A stretch of 64,000 nt of DNA, taken from contig CALCEJ010000155.1 in the NCBI GenBank assembly GCA_937900465.1, positions 1 through 64,000 of the forward strand, written 5' to 3'. The position numbers and the translations under genes are program-made. This stretch comes from an uncultured Bacteroidales bacterium (GTDB lineage: Bacteria > Bacteroidota > Bacteroidia > Bacteroidales > UBA932). Shown here in pieces: positions 25,400-34,260 of this stretch. The notes beneath the pieces were generated by a model, which saw only the letters and a program-made list of their open reading frames with translations, was not told the origin of the DNA and did not search any database. How positions within the stretch are numbered: the first letter of the stretch is position 1; the number at the start of each line of letters is the position of its first letter.

Positions 25400-25833
25400 A
25401 TTAGTTTCTTTGTATAAGGTATTTATGGGAGAACTCCTCTCTTATCTCTAAAAGCAAAAAGAGAGAAGATAGGTCATCCTCTCCCTTATTCTGGTCTTGC
25501 AGCATATCAATCTTCGAGGAGCAAAGCGGAGCGAAGATTGCCCTGACAAGCGGAGCTTGAAACACCTCTTTCTGTCATCCTTTCTTTTACGTGTTTCTAT
25601 TCTATCTGTTGTTGGCGTGCAACGCCAACAAGTAGTATATTTATTATACTATATATCCATATCGAACACTTAACTGTTTGATAATCAGCGATGATTTTCT
25701 TGGAAATTTTTGATTCTCCACCAATTTTTGCACAGAAAAACACACTTCTGGAAACCATACCGAACACTTTTCTCTATGTGGAACCTCCTTCCTGTCACCC
25801 CATTATTCTTTTTTAAATCCATATCGAACAACC
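25400..25833. promoter_or_regulatory. Gene-free stretch with direct repeats and a palindrome
   Basis: Holds three copies of CCATAYCGAACA (25657-25668, 25755-25766, 25819-25830; the first two extend to CACTT). It also holds a perfect 10-bp-arm palindrome TTGTTGGCGT-GCA-ACGCCAACAA (25609-25631) and an imperfect long hairpin (25428-25485). It lies between two minus-strand unknown genes and is very A/T-rich, as replication or transfer origins and operator regions often are. Confidence 0.5.
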
Positions 25834-26568
25834 TTAATCCTTTACATACTCCTTAATCCACTGATACATCCTTCCTACACTTATCTCTATACCGTGTTGT
25901 TTCAGCTCTACCACATTCTTTCTGACTGATAGTCCTGGATTATACCAAGTCTTTATCTGCTTATCAGTAATCTCTTTCTCTGTCCTATTCTGCCACCTGA
26001 CTATATCAGCCTGTTTCATCTTCCTAGTCATATCAGGGTCAAAAGCAAACCTTCTTGTGTCCTTCCTGGATTCGCAGTCAATCTCATCTGGTTCCTTTTT
26101 GCAGGCTGCCTGACACAGTTCTCCTACCTTTTGCTGGTTCTCCCGGGTGCAATTAAACACTTTATCAACAAACCTTAAATATTTGGTTAAGAAAGAGATA
26201 GCATAGTAATACATTTCAAATGCTGCATCTATCCCGATCTTCCGAAGAAACAGAATATAGCTGTACAAGTCTGTTATTACCTGGTCCTTATCCTTGCAGA
26301 ACACTTTGTCTTTGTAGAGTGTCTGGTCTTTATCCTTATAGACCCTGCTGGTGGAAAATATCATCCAGCTACCATCATTGTAGGCGACACCGTCTTCGTA
26401 TGTCTTCTTGGATTCGTAGATTCCCCATTTGTTTCTCACGACTCTATATGCAATCTTGCTCTCATCTATCCCTCCGTGTTCTGCATCCCGGACAAAATTC
26501 TGGTATAGACTTGCCCTTAACCTCTCCCAGTCATCCATCTTATGTATCTTGAGACCTTTCTTCTGCAT
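25834..26568 (-). CDS. Hypothetical protein with C-terminal HTH-like segment
   Basis: 244 residues from the ATG at 26566-26568. The middle is helical and rich in K and Y (four K-D-K motifs around YKDKDQTLYKDKVFCKDKDQ). The end WYNPGLSVRKNVVELKQHGI then GRMYQWIKEYVKD resembles the HTH tail found on replication or mobilisation proteins of Bacteroidota elements. It is directly followed by the CCATAYCGAACA repeats. A replication-initiation or regulatory role is possible but unproven. High lysine and tyrosine content and A/T-rich codons mark it as foreign to the backbone. Confidence 0.55.
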   Translation of the reverse strand: MQKKGLKIHKMDDWERLRASLYQNFVRDAEHGGIDESKIAYRVVRNKWGIYESKKTYEDGVAYNDGSWMIFSTSRVYKDKDQTLYKDKVFCKDKDQVITDLYSYILFLRKIGIDAAFEMYYYAISFLTKYLRFVDKVFNCTRENQQKVGELCQAACKKEPDEIDCESRKDTRRFAFDPDMTRKMKQADIVRWQNRTEKEITDKQIKTWYNPGLSVRKNVVELKQHGIEISVGRMYQWIKEYVKD

Positions 26569-26707
26569 TATAAACAAATCGCATCGCAACTTACTTGGGT
26601 GCTCACTCCCGTTCAGTTACGATGCTTTTGCTTATCTTTTATGTATATATGGCTGTCCGGACTAATGTGAGCAACATCCTTCGCAACCAGTGTGTTCTAT
26701 TATATTT

Positions 26708-27640
26708 ATGTTCGTCCCCGATATTAAATATAACAGCTTTTTCGACGATTCAGTTCCCATAAATAATATGAGGGGGGAACGCTCCTCGACATATAAAATA
26801 ATCCACAGTGTAATGGGAAAATGCAAATCAAAGCAGATAGGCACATTTGCCGAGTTCTGCAAATCAAGAAGAAAAAAATCTATCAATGAGAACAGCGAGG
26901 TCGCCGTTGAGGTTCCATTCTGGGACGACGCCATCAAACTATTGCTGGATAAAATTCACGGCATCGCAGGAACCCCTATCTCTTGGCGGCGTCTGGTCGA
27001 TTATGTGCAAAAGGTATTCATCGTAACCGGCAGGGAGCTGGATGATGACTACAGTATGGTTCAGTCCTTCATCACCGACACCCTCTTCTGGGAATATGGT
27101 TCAGCCTGGATAGATAGCGACGCGGACTACAATTATGCAACCGCTGAACTTGGCAGCAAGGCTCTTGTTATATCCGCCCTGGCAAATGAGATACTAAACT
27201 TGGTAGAGCGTGATTCTGGAGATACGGTAGCCAAACTCTATATGACCACCCCTCCGAAGGAAGACCTCTTTGAGGAAGGCAGGGTTGCAGACTTTACAAA
27301 ATTTGCAAGGTTGCTAAGGGAAAGTGTCCATATTATCTCTTGTCAAGATGGCGGGAAAACACTTGATTATGTGCTTGATAAGATAAGTCAGGACGCCGGC
27401 AGCCTCCATCTGGATGATGTGCTAACCGTGATTCGAGATAATGGATATGATGACCTGGAAGCGTACATATCCGCCATTGTCGCAGAATATCTTGACAACC
27501 TTGCAATTGAGCTAAACAGCGAGCAAGTCATTGACCCGAAGGTGATCGAAGTCGCACGAAAACAGTTTGCGTTCGAGATAACGAAGACGGTGCTGGGGAA
27601 GATAACTGATGAAACACTCAATAACCAAGGAAGGGGATAA
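26708..27640 (+). CDS. Hypothetical protein upstream of the DpnII-type system
   Basis: 310 residues from the ATG at 26708. No signal peptide or membrane segment. A basic N-terminal part (CKSKQIGTFAEFCKSRRKKS) is followed by a mostly helical, acidic body (PFWDDAIKLLLDKIHGIAGT, SWRRLVDYVQKVFIVTGREL). No motif recognised. It is the first plus-strand gene of the right half of the island, 213 bp before the methyltransferase, which has its own promoter. A defence-linked or regulatory role would be a guess from position only. Confidence 0.55.
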   Translation: MFVPDIKYNSFFDDSVPINNMRGERSSTYKIIHSVMGKCKSKQIGTFAEFCKSRRKKSINENSEVAVEVPFWDDAIKLLLDKIHGIAGTPISWRRLVDYVQKVFIVTGRELDDDYSMVQSFITDTLFWEYGSAWIDSDADYNYATAELGSKALVISALANEILNLVERDSGDTVAKLYMTTPPKEDLFEEGRVADFTKFARLLRESVHIISCQDGGKTLDYVLDKISQDAGSLHLDDVLTVIRDNGYDDLEAYISAIVAEYLDNLAIELNSEQVIDPKVIEVARKQFAFEITKTVLGKITDETLNNQGRG

Positions 27641-27805
27641 GCACAACACCCCTTCCTTGATAGATGGTTTTCCTAGGCGGTAGGGGTTATTGCCTCAGAT
27701 GACACAATCTTGGGGTTGGTAGAAAATAGATTCCAGGATCGCAAAAGTATCAGCCCATAATTGAGCCCCTGCACCATTAAAACAACAAGAAAATGCAGTT
27801 TCTGT

Positions 27806-27835
27806 TTTGACCGATCCAATCTTTTCGTAACTTTG
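27806..27835 (+). promoter_or_regulatory. Promoter of the DpnII-type operon
   Basis: TTTG at 27806-27809 and TAACTTTG at 27828-27835, 18 bp apart, close to the consensus. The methyltransferase ATG is 18 bp after the -7 box, which fixes that start and rejects longer readings. Confidence 0.6.
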
Positions 27836-27853
27836 TACAAATATGTTGCGTGT

Positions 27854-28765
27854 ATGACATTGTTTGAAGATACCATACAAGCCCGTCCATTTATTAAATG
27901 GGTTGGAGGAAAGACACAGTTGCTGGATGAAGTGGCAAAATCTCTGCCGAGAGACTTCGCCACACGTCAGCATCTTACGTATGTAGAGCCCTTTGTGGGT
28001 GGCGGTGCCGTGATGTTCTGGATACTTCAGGCATATCCCAACATTGAGCATGCTGTCATAAATGACATCAATAAAGAACTTATCTGCACCTACCAAGTCA
28101 TCAAGGAGAATGTTGAGGCGTTGATTTCTGAACTCACCCACATACAACAAGAATATATCCCTTTAAATGCGGAGGATAGAAAGAGTTATTTCCTTTCCAA
28201 GAGAACCCGCTTCAACACGAAGCAAGCAGACCCGGTTGAAACAGCGGCATTGTTCATTTTCCTAAACCGAACCTGTTTTAACGGACTCTATCGTGTCAAT
28301 TCCAAGGGTGAATTCAACGTTCCCCACGGCAAATATGCAAATCCTCGAATCTGCGATGCGGAGAATCTACGAGCTTGCTCTAAAGTCCTACATAAGGTGG
28401 AAATCCTCTGCGGTGACTTTGCGGAAACCGGGCGATATGCTGGTCCTAATACGCTCTTCTACTTTGACCCTCCGTACAAACCAATCACAGATACTTCCTC
28501 TTTCACTTCCTACGCCAAGGAAGGGTTCAATGATGCTGAGCAGATTCGCCTCCGTGATTTCTGCGACCAGATAAGCAAAGACAAAGCCCTGTTTGTGGCA
28601 AGCAACTCGGACCCAAAGGACGTGAATCCTAAGGAGAACTTCTTCGACACCATCTATAACCATTTCATCATCAAGCGTGTTTCAGCTGCCCGAATGATAA
28701 ACTCCGATGCTTCTGGTCGCGGCGCTGTTTCTGAACTGATGATTTCCAATGTAGTTAATGCATAA
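27854..28765 (+). CDS. dpnM: Dam-family adenine-N6 methyltransferase (DpnM-like, GATC)
   Basis: 303 residues. Should methylate adenine in GATC in double-stranded DNA. The SAM motif is RPFIKWVGGKTQLLDEV (residues 11-27), then YVEPFVGGGAVMFWILQ. The catalytic DPPY is in TLFYFDPPYKPITDTSSFTS. These belong to the alpha-class D12 methyltransferases, with the target-recognition part in the middle (RVNSKGEFNVPHGKY is typical of GATC enzymes). The gene overlaps or nearly abuts the endonuclease gene. Gene name given by analogy with the Streptococcus DpnII system. Confidence 0.9.
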   Translation: MTLFEDTIQARPFIKWVGGKTQLLDEVAKSLPRDFATRQHLTYVEPFVGGGAVMFWILQAYPNIEHAVINDINKELICTYQVIKENVEALISELTHIQQEYIPLNAEDRKSYFLSKRTRFNTKQADPVETAALFIFLNRTCFNGLYRVNSKGEFNVPHGKYANPRICDAENLRACSKVLHKVEILCGDFAETGRYAGPNTLFYFDPPYKPITDTSSFTSYAKEGFNDAEQIRLRDFCDQISKDKALFVASNSDPKDVNPKENFFDTIYNHFIIKRVSAARMINSDASGRGAVSELMISNVVNA

Positions 28766-28769
28766 CATT

Positions 28770-29594
28770 ATGGCAAAATTTGATGTATTCCTCTCCCAGC
28801 TAAAGGAAACAAATGCGACTCTGGGCTTCTTCACTGATTTTTCCAAGGTGTGTTTAAGCGTTGCCAAGATTGCAGTTAAACTGAATCAGCTTAATTTTCT
28901 TCTCGGGAAGGACAATTTACGCGCAGCAGTTGAGCTGATCTATAACGAGAATCCAAAAGCCTTCGAAGTTCTGGACATTCTTGTGGCAGTAAGAAAGAAG
29001 GATAAGAAATTAGTCCTGAATGAAAAACTGCAGCCAGTACTTTTAGAGAGCTATTTCAACGATGTTGATAGTATCTGTGCTTACATTGAGGGTACAGGAT
29101 TAGGGGAAGTGTTTCGCTCAAAGAAGATAACCAACCTCGTTGATTATGTTTTCGGCGTCGAAGTCGGTCTTGACACAAATGCACGGAAGAATCGTTCAGG
29201 AAAATTAATGGCCAAAGCCGTTGCGAAAGTATTTACTGAGGCCGGCATTGTATATGAAGAAGAAGTTAATAGTACGACCTTTAATGATTTAAAAGGACTC
29301 GGTAAAGACCTTAAACGATTCGACTTTGTCATAAGGAAAAAGGACAAGATTTTCTTGATAGAGACGAATTTCTACAATGATGGCGGATCTAAACCCAATG
29401 AAGTCGCTCGGTCCTATTCAGACATTGCTCCTAAGATCAACGCCAATAAGAAATACGAGTTCGTATGGATAACCGATGGCAAAGGTTGGCTTAAAGCCAA
29501 GAATAAACTGGAGGAGGCTTACGGAATTATTCCTCGCGTTTACAACCTCACCACCCTCCCTTCATTCGTTGAAGAGATCAAGAAACTGGCGTAA
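28770..29594 (+). CDS. dpnB: DpnII-type restriction endonuclease (GATC)
   Basis: 274 residues from the ATG at 28770. An ATG at 28758, overlapping the methyltransferase stop, is possible. The sequence fits the DpnII/MboI family: SRGKLM-like RSGKLMAKAVAKVFTEAGI, YVFGVEVGLDTNARKNRSG, and the nuclease core FDFVIRKKDKIFLIETNFYN (a D...E-x-N/K arrangement). It cleaves unmethylated GATC. It sits between two methyltransferases, a gene set diagnostic of DpnII systems. Confidence 0.88.
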   Translation: MAKFDVFLSQLKETNATLGFFTDFSKVCLSVAKIAVKLNQLNFLLGKDNLRAAVELIYNENPKAFEVLDILVAVRKKDKKLVLNEKLQPVLLESYFNDVDSICAYIEGTGLGEVFRSKKITNLVDYVFGVEVGLDTNARKNRSGKLMAKAVAKVFTEAGIVYEEEVNSTTFNDLKGLGKDLKRFDFVIRKKDKIFLIETNFYNDGGSKPNEVARSYSDIAPKINANKKYEFVWITDGKGWLKAKNKLEEAYGIIPRVYNLTTLPSFVEEIKKLA

Positions 29595-29597
29595 GAT

Positions 29598-30479
29598 ATG
29601 CCCACAGCCTACTACAAATCACTAGATAAAAACTTTACACTCCTACATGGAGATTGTATCGAACTTCTTAATTCCTTCGAGTTCAAGTTCGATATGATTT
29701 TTGCGGATCCGCCGTATCATCTATCCAACGGCGGGATTAGCATACAGAGTGGCGTCCCGGTATCTGTGAATAAGGGTAAATGGGATAAGTCTCAAGGCTT
29801 TGAGGAGGATTACAAATTTGATAAAACGTGGTTGGCAGCGTGCAGAGAGCATTTGAAATCCGACGGAACTGTTTGGGTTAGTGGTACATATCACAATATC
29901 TTTTCCGTAGCACGTTGTCTAACCGAACTCGACTTCAAGATTCTCAACTGCATAACTTGGGTGAAGACAAATCCACCACCCAATCTTTCCTGCCGCTATT
30001 TCACATACTCCGCTGAATACATCCTATGGGCAAGGAGGGAGCAGAAAACGGCACATTATTACAATTATGAGCTGATGAAGGAAATCAACGGTGGCACACA
30101 AATGAGAGATGTTTGGACTCTTCCGGCAATTGCTCCTTGGGAGAAGTCCTGCGGCAAGCATCCCACGCAAAAACCTCTGTGTGTTTTATCAAGGATTATT
30201 CAAGCTTCTACCAAACCTGGTGCCTGGATTCTTGACCCATTCACAGGAAGTAGCACCACAGGTGTTGCGGCCAATCTTCTTGGCCGCCGCTTTCTTGGCA
30301 TTGACCAAGAAGAAAAGTTCCTCGAGATGAGCAAGGCTCGCCGCGAGGAACTGAATAGCATTAAGCGTAGAGGAGAGATTCTGGAGAAACTAGAGAAGCA
30401 AGCTAAACTCTTCCAGGATAGCGATATTAGGGTGCTGTGTGAGCCGGAGGCTTATTATGGCCCCGATTTGCCCTTTTAA
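29598..30479 (+). CDS. dpnA: Second adenine methyltransferase (DpnA-like)
   Basis: 293 residues. A beta-class N6-adenine methyltransferase with FDMIFADPPYHLSNGGI near the start (catalytic DPPY) and the SAM motif late, in GAWILDPFTGSSTTGVAANL. In the pneumococcal DpnII system the equivalent enzyme (DpnA) also methylates single-stranded GATC and protects incoming DNA during uptake. Here it follows the endonuclease stop by three bases. Its presence suggests this island meets single-stranded DNA, for example during conjugal entry, but that is inference. Confidence 0.85.
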   Translation: MPTAYYKSLDKNFTLLHGDCIELLNSFEFKFDMIFADPPYHLSNGGISIQSGVPVSVNKGKWDKSQGFEEDYKFDKTWLAACREHLKSDGTVWVSGTYHNIFSVARCLTELDFKILNCITWVKTNPPPNLSCRYFTYSAEYILWARREQKTAHYYNYELMKEINGGTQMRDVWTLPAIAPWEKSCGKHPTQKPLCVLSRIIQASTKPGAWILDPFTGSSTTGVAANLLGRRFLGIDQEEKFLEMSKARREELNSIKRRGEILEKLEKQAKLFQDSDIRVLCEPEAYYGPDLPF

Positions 30480-30501
30480 CTATTATCACTCTCATCTTGC
30501 C

Positions 30502-31338
30502 CTAGGCGGCTCCTTCAGCATATTTCCACATAAATCCCCCGGTGCTTTGATAAGTGCCTGAGAGCACTTTGCAGATGCCGGAGTGGGAGATTCCGGTTGC
30601 CTTGGCGGCGTCTGAGATAGATGAGAAAGTCTTCACTATTTTCAGGTTTCCATCCTGGTCTTTTTCAAGCTGAACAACACCACGTTTGGCGGAACCCTTC
30701 TGTGCTTCCACCGCAGTCTTGTTCTCGTGGAGCACCCACCCCTTGATAGATTTGAGCTTTCCAGAAACCAGCTGGGAGATGGAGCCGTGGCCGACATTGA
30801 GCTCTTTCTCGCAGTCACGGTAAGATGCCCATACCTTCTTTTCTGTACCATTGTAGAGAGTGATAGACTTACTCCTGGGGTCAGGAGCCTTCTCCTCCTT
30901 GATATCAGCAGGTTCCTCGATGCTGGGCGCAGGCGTTGAGGAGAGGAGGGTATCCACCACAGTTGTCCAATGGAGTTTGTCCATACGGAGTTCCTGGGTG
31001 AGGAGAGTGGGGTTGATGCCACTGCAAGCAGCAGCAAGATTGAATATCTCCTCATTGCTGAGCTTGTCGGAGAGAGAGGTCTTGAATACTTTCAGACACT
31101 GCCCGAATAAACCTTCCCTCTTGATAGCGGCGTTGATAACACTCTTCCATTCCTCTGCTGTGAGAACGGAAGAAATGCCCATCTTGCTGGAAATGAATGA
31201 GAACACGTCTTCGGGATTGAACCCATTGGACTTGATAGAACTGGCCACCATAGTCTTGGCGGCGCCATCACCCTGGATGTAGGGGACTGCATCATAGCTC
31301 TCTTTGAGCGACTTGATGAAATTGTTTGAATTGAACAT
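30502..31338 (-). CDS. Protein with two NUMOD1-like DNA-binding modules
   Basis: 278 residues, soluble. Residues ~1-130 are helical and unrecognised. The second half has two similar modules: LYNGTEKKVWASYRDCEKEL leading to GSISQLVSGKLKSIKGW, and VKTFSSISDAAKATGISHSG leading to ICKVLSGTYQSTGGF. These resemble the NUMOD helix-turn-helix modules found at the ends of homing endonucleases, yet no GIY-YIG or HNH nuclease is present. The likely role is DNA binding, perhaps as the regulator of the CCAATATTGG sites, one of which (31404-31413) lies 66 bp upstream of its start. Confidence 0.6.
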   Translation of the reverse strand: MFNSNNFIKSLKESYDAVPYIQGDGAAKTMVASSIKSNGFNPEDVFSFISSKMGISSVLTAEEWKSVINAAIKREGLFGQCLKVFKTSLSDKLSNEEIFNLAAACSGINPTLLTQELRMDKLHWTTVVDTLLSSTPAPSIEEPADIKEEKAPDPRSKSITLYNGTEKKVWASYRDCEKELNVGHGSISQLVSGKLKSIKGWVLHENKTAVEAQKGSAKRGVVQLEKDQDGNLKIVKTFSSISDAAKATGISHSGICKVLSGTYQSTGGFMWKYAEGAA

Positions 31339-31403
31339 ATCAAAAAGATTTTGTGTAAAAACTGAGTGCGATTTACAGGTATTTTCACAAAATCTTCAGG
31401 CAG

Positions 31404-31413
31404 CCAATATTGG
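31404..31413. promoter_or_regulatory. Shared palindromic site, copy 2
   Basis: CCAATATTGG with flanks that, on the minus strand, read TCACCCAATATTGGCTGCC, nearly the same as copy 1 (23269) and similar to copy 3 (32729). Upstream of the NUMOD-like gene. Confidence 0.5.
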
Positions 31414-31425
31414 GTGACAGAACAG

Positions 31426-31452
31426 AAAAGCCCCACCGCAAAGCGGCAGGGC
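31426..31452 (-). terminator. Terminator of the gene at 31481-32542
   Basis: On the minus strand GCCCTGCCGC and GCGGTGGGGC pair around TTT, followed by four T. About 30 bp after the stop codon. Confidence 0.65.
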
Positions 31453-31480
31453 GTGTCCTCCTAGTGTATTTATAATTGTG

Positions 31481-32542
31481 CTACAACATGAAATCCTCTT
31501 TAATCTGAGCAATGATTTCAGGGGTGGTCTTCGCTATCCCAAATGGAGCACCTTTGAATCCCTCGATAGCAAAATCCTGTGCCACCAAAGGGTCTGCAAC
31601 CTTGTCTGCAACAGCGTCTCGAATGTTGGTGAAATAGCCACGTAGTGTTTTTGTATAGGCATCAAAGGTGGTTCCTTCTGCATCCCGGATTCCTCCTGAC
31701 TCCTTTTCGTTCTTGTCAGCAAAGGGCAGGCTAACATATATTCTCTTTGTGATTTCCCTGAACTCTCCAAAGGTGTCCTCCACGCAAAGACCATCCATGT
31801 AAAGGAGATAGGTGAGATAGACCGCTTTTTCTATTCCTGTCAAGTCCAGTTTATACTCTTCACCTTCAGCGACATAGATATCATAAGTGTTATACTCGAT
31901 GGTTAGAGGGCGAAGATTATTTCGCTGCTTCTTGATAATCAGCTTATAATCAATACTCTTCCTCAAATCATTGGCGACCTTCTCCTTGATTCTGTCAATG
32001 TCCAGTTCTATCCCAAGGACAGCGCACTCCCTCAATATCTTCTCCAACTTCTTCTCCTCTTTTGCAATGAGTTTCTTTTCTGCCAAAGAACCCCTTTCCG
32101 GCTTGGCAATTTTGAGATCTATGTCAAAATCGCTATCATTTGATGTCTCGGACTCGGTAGGGAGTTCAATAACGATAGGAGAGGGAGGCCCCCATTTTTT
32201 ATCCTCATCTGAACCATACACAATTCTGGTAAAATCAGGGAGTGTGTCCGGTGTGCTGATGACAACCCGATCTTTTGCTTTATCCTCTTGGTGGATTCGT
32301 GCAGCGAGGTTCCCTGTCAGAATTTCGTTGTCTGTGGGGAATAAGTTCAGCTTAATTTTATCTACGTCTTCCCCCTGGCAGATTACAGGGAAACTGTCAA
32401 GGATGTTCATTATGTTTAGGGCGATGGTCGCATTGATACCATCTCTGGGGATAAATAGGAAAACCTTACCTGGTTCCAGTTGGTAGAGTTCCTGTGGAAC
32501 GACATTGTTCAGGATATAATTTGAGAGTCTATCAGATGCCAT
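31481..32542 (-). CDS. Hypothetical protein of the island
   Basis: 353 residues, no signal peptide. The N-terminal third is beta-like (PGKVFLFIPRDGINATIALN). The centre is a charged helix (KKLIAKEEKKLEKILRECAV). The C-terminal third has YKLDLTGIEKAVYLTYLLYM then GEFREITKRIYVSLPFAD, a pattern seen in regulatory or phage-like proteins of Bacteroidota, but no family is named with confidence. It is divergent from the cytosine methyltransferase gene. The shared region between them holds a CCAATATTGG site. Confidence 0.55.
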   Translation of the reverse strand: MASDRLSNYILNNVVPQELYQLEPGKVFLFIPRDGINATIALNIMNILDSFPVICQGEDVDKIKLNLFPTDNEILTGNLAARIHQEDKAKDRVVISTPDTLPDFTRIVYGSDEDKKWGPPSPIVIELPTESETSNDSDFDIDLKIAKPERGSLAEKKLIAKEEKKLEKILRECAVLGIELDIDRIKEKVANDLRKSIDYKLIIKKQRNNLRPLTIEYNTYDIYVAEGEEYKLDLTGIEKAVYLTYLLYMDGLCVEDTFGEFREITKRIYVSLPFADKNEKESGGIRDAEGTTFDAYTKTLRGYFTNIRDAVADKVADPLVAQDFAIEGFKGAPFGIAKTTPEIIAQIKEDFML

Positions 32543-32728
32543 AATTGTCTTAACGTTTGATTATAAAGTATTTATTGCGGAGAAGACTTCATCTATTATT
32601 TCACCCATCCGGCTTTCTTCAAGACTTCGCCAGCGTTCACGCCTAAAACGCACATATGTAGTTATATGGTAATTGCTTCAAACCTCAAAGGTAGTAAAAA
32701 TTCATGGGGATAGCAAAGGGAATGGTTG

Positions 32729-32738
32729 CCAATATTGG
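32729..32738. promoter_or_regulatory. Shared palindromic site, copy 3
   Basis: GCCAATATTGGCTGC between two divergent genes (the unknown at 31481-32542 and the cytosine methyltransferase), 29 bp before the TAATTTTG box at 32767. Confidence 0.5.
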
Positions 32739-32766
32739 CTGCTCTGCCATTGGTATATATCCTCTC

Positions 32767-32774
32767 TAATTTTG
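32767..32774 (+). promoter_or_regulatory. -7 box for the cytosine methyltransferase
   Basis: TAATTTTG, a full TAnnTTTG match, 40 bp before the ATG at 32814. Confidence 0.4.
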
Positions 32775-32813
32775 CATTGTGGAACAAGGTGAAAACCATA
32801 AAACTATCGGCTT

Positions 32814-33722
32814 ATGAAAGCAAAAGAATCAACAAAACTGGCTGTGATCGACAGCAACACGGGGATTGACTGGTATGGTCAGTCTTGGAAAGATAGGGAG
32901 TTCAGTCATGCTGAGAGAACCATCAGGGTGGGAACTGCATTTTCTGGCATTGGCGCCCCTGAAATGGCACTTGACCTGCTGGGAGTCAAGCACGAGATTG
33001 TCTTTGCGTGTGACATCAACAAGGCTGCAAAGAAGTCCTATCTGGCTAACTACAATGTCCGGGATTGGTGGGATGATGTGAAGGAACTGGATGCTACAAG
33101 GTATAAGGGGATGATAGACCTCTTTGTGGCGGGGGTCTGCTGCCAGCCTTGGTCTCTTTCAGGGAAACTCAAAGGTTTGAAGGATGAGAGAGGTCAGCTT
33201 TTCTATCAGTTTGTCAGGGTGATTTGCGAGTGTGCGCCCAAGGTCTGGATTTTCGAGAACGTGGATAACATTCTGCACCACAGGAGCGAGATTGATGGGA
33301 AAGAAGTCCTCACGTGGCCTATTCTCCTCAACGATATGGAGACGTCTTTCACGGAAGCAGGACTCCACTACCACATCCACTATCGTGTGCTTGATGCAGC
33401 AGATTATGGTGTTCCCCAGCACAGGGAGAGGGTGTTCTGCATCGGTTTCCTTGATGAGAGCGTCGATGACAAGGGTGATTTTCTTTTTCCCGCCCCTGTC
33501 AAGTTGGAAAAGTCGCTGTATGACTATTTGGACGATTTGACTCCCGGGAGGCGTTACCTTACGGCAAGGGAGAGGATTTCCCTGATGGGATTCCCCGGGA
33601 CATTCAAGCAGGTTGTGAGTGACGCCCAGTTCAGCAAGCAGGCAGGGAACTCCATTGTAGTGGATGTTTTGATGGCACTTTACAAGCAGATGGACATCAC
33701 CAGGTATGGAGTTGAAGCATAA
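32814..33722 (+). CDS. DNA cytosine-5 methyltransferase (orphan)
   Basis: 302 residues. Motif I is GTAFSGIGAPEMALDLLG (from residue ~40). Motif IV reads AGVCCQPWSLSGK, with the catalytic cysteine before Gln but Cys in place of the usual preceding Pro. Motif VI is WIFENVDNI. Motif VIII is PQHRERVFCIGF. Motif X-like AGNSIVVDVLMALY is at the end. The region between VIII and X is short, so the target-recognition domain is small. No endonuclease accompanies it. It probably protects the element against host restriction or marks it. The target sequence is unknown. Confidence 0.88.
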   Translation: MKAKESTKLAVIDSNTGIDWYGQSWKDREFSHAERTIRVGTAFSGIGAPEMALDLLGVKHEIVFACDINKAAKKSYLANYNVRDWWDDVKELDATRYKGMIDLFVAGVCCQPWSLSGKLKGLKDERGQLFYQFVRVICECAPKVWIFENVDNILHHRSEIDGKEVLTWPILLNDMETSFTEAGLHYHIHYRVLDAADYGVPQHRERVFCIGFLDESVDDKGDFLFPAPVKLEKSLYDYLDDLTPGRRYLTARERISLMGFPGTFKQVVSDAQFSKQAGNSIVVDVLMALYKQMDITRYGVEA

Positions 33723-33747
33723 GTTTAACTATTTAATAATCAACAAA

Positions 33748-34260
33748 ATGAAGCAGACAATGAATTATGATGGAATGAGCTACAATGAGCTTGTGGCACA
33801 GAAGATGGAGCTTGAAAACGCTATCAACAAGATGAGAGAACAGGAGATAAGGCGTGCCCTTGATGAGCTGCTGAAAACCTACTCGATAACCAAGGAGGAG
33901 ATGACGAGAATCTACTTTGGAGAGGAGGTTGCTCCTGTTCCTGTTTCTGTGGAAAAGACTGAGACAGAACTTCCTACAATGGCGGAACTGCTCTCTGATG
34001 TCCCTGAATACAAGGAAGTCTATAGCCTAAAATCGCCCAAGAAGAAGAGCAACAGGAGTCTCCCTACAATGGATGAGCTGCTCTCGGAGGAGCCTATCAA
34101 CAGGATTCTGTGCTTGGGGAATCTGGAGCCCAAGGGAGCGCCGTATCGTCAGCATTCCAGAATCAACCACACCGATGGCATCATCCCTACCGAGACCGCT
34201 ACTGGAAAGACAATGGTTTATATCCCTCCCCGGAAACCTAAACCCACTATGACAGCATAA
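33748..34260 (+). CDS. Small hypothetical protein with repeated LPTMxELLS motif
   Basis: 170 residues from the ATG at 33748, 25 bp after the cytosine methyltransferase and likely co-transcribed. The N-terminal ~60 residues form a charged helix (SYNELVAQKMELENAINKMR, then KTYSITKEEMTRIYFG), reminiscent of H-NS-like oligomerising helices. Two copies of LPTM-x-ELLS (ELPTMAELLSD and SLPTMDELLSEEP) follow, and a basic proline-rich tail ends the protein. No family recognised. A role in silencing or accessory DNA binding is a speculation. Confidence 0.55.
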   Translation: MKQTMNYDGMSYNELVAQKMELENAINKMREQEIRRALDELLKTYSITKEEMTRIYFGEEVAPVPVSVEKTETELPTMAELLSDVPEYKEVYSLKSPKKKSNRSLPTMDELLSEEPINRILCLGNLEPKGAPYRQHSRINHTDGIIPTETATGKTMVYIPPRKPKPTMTA

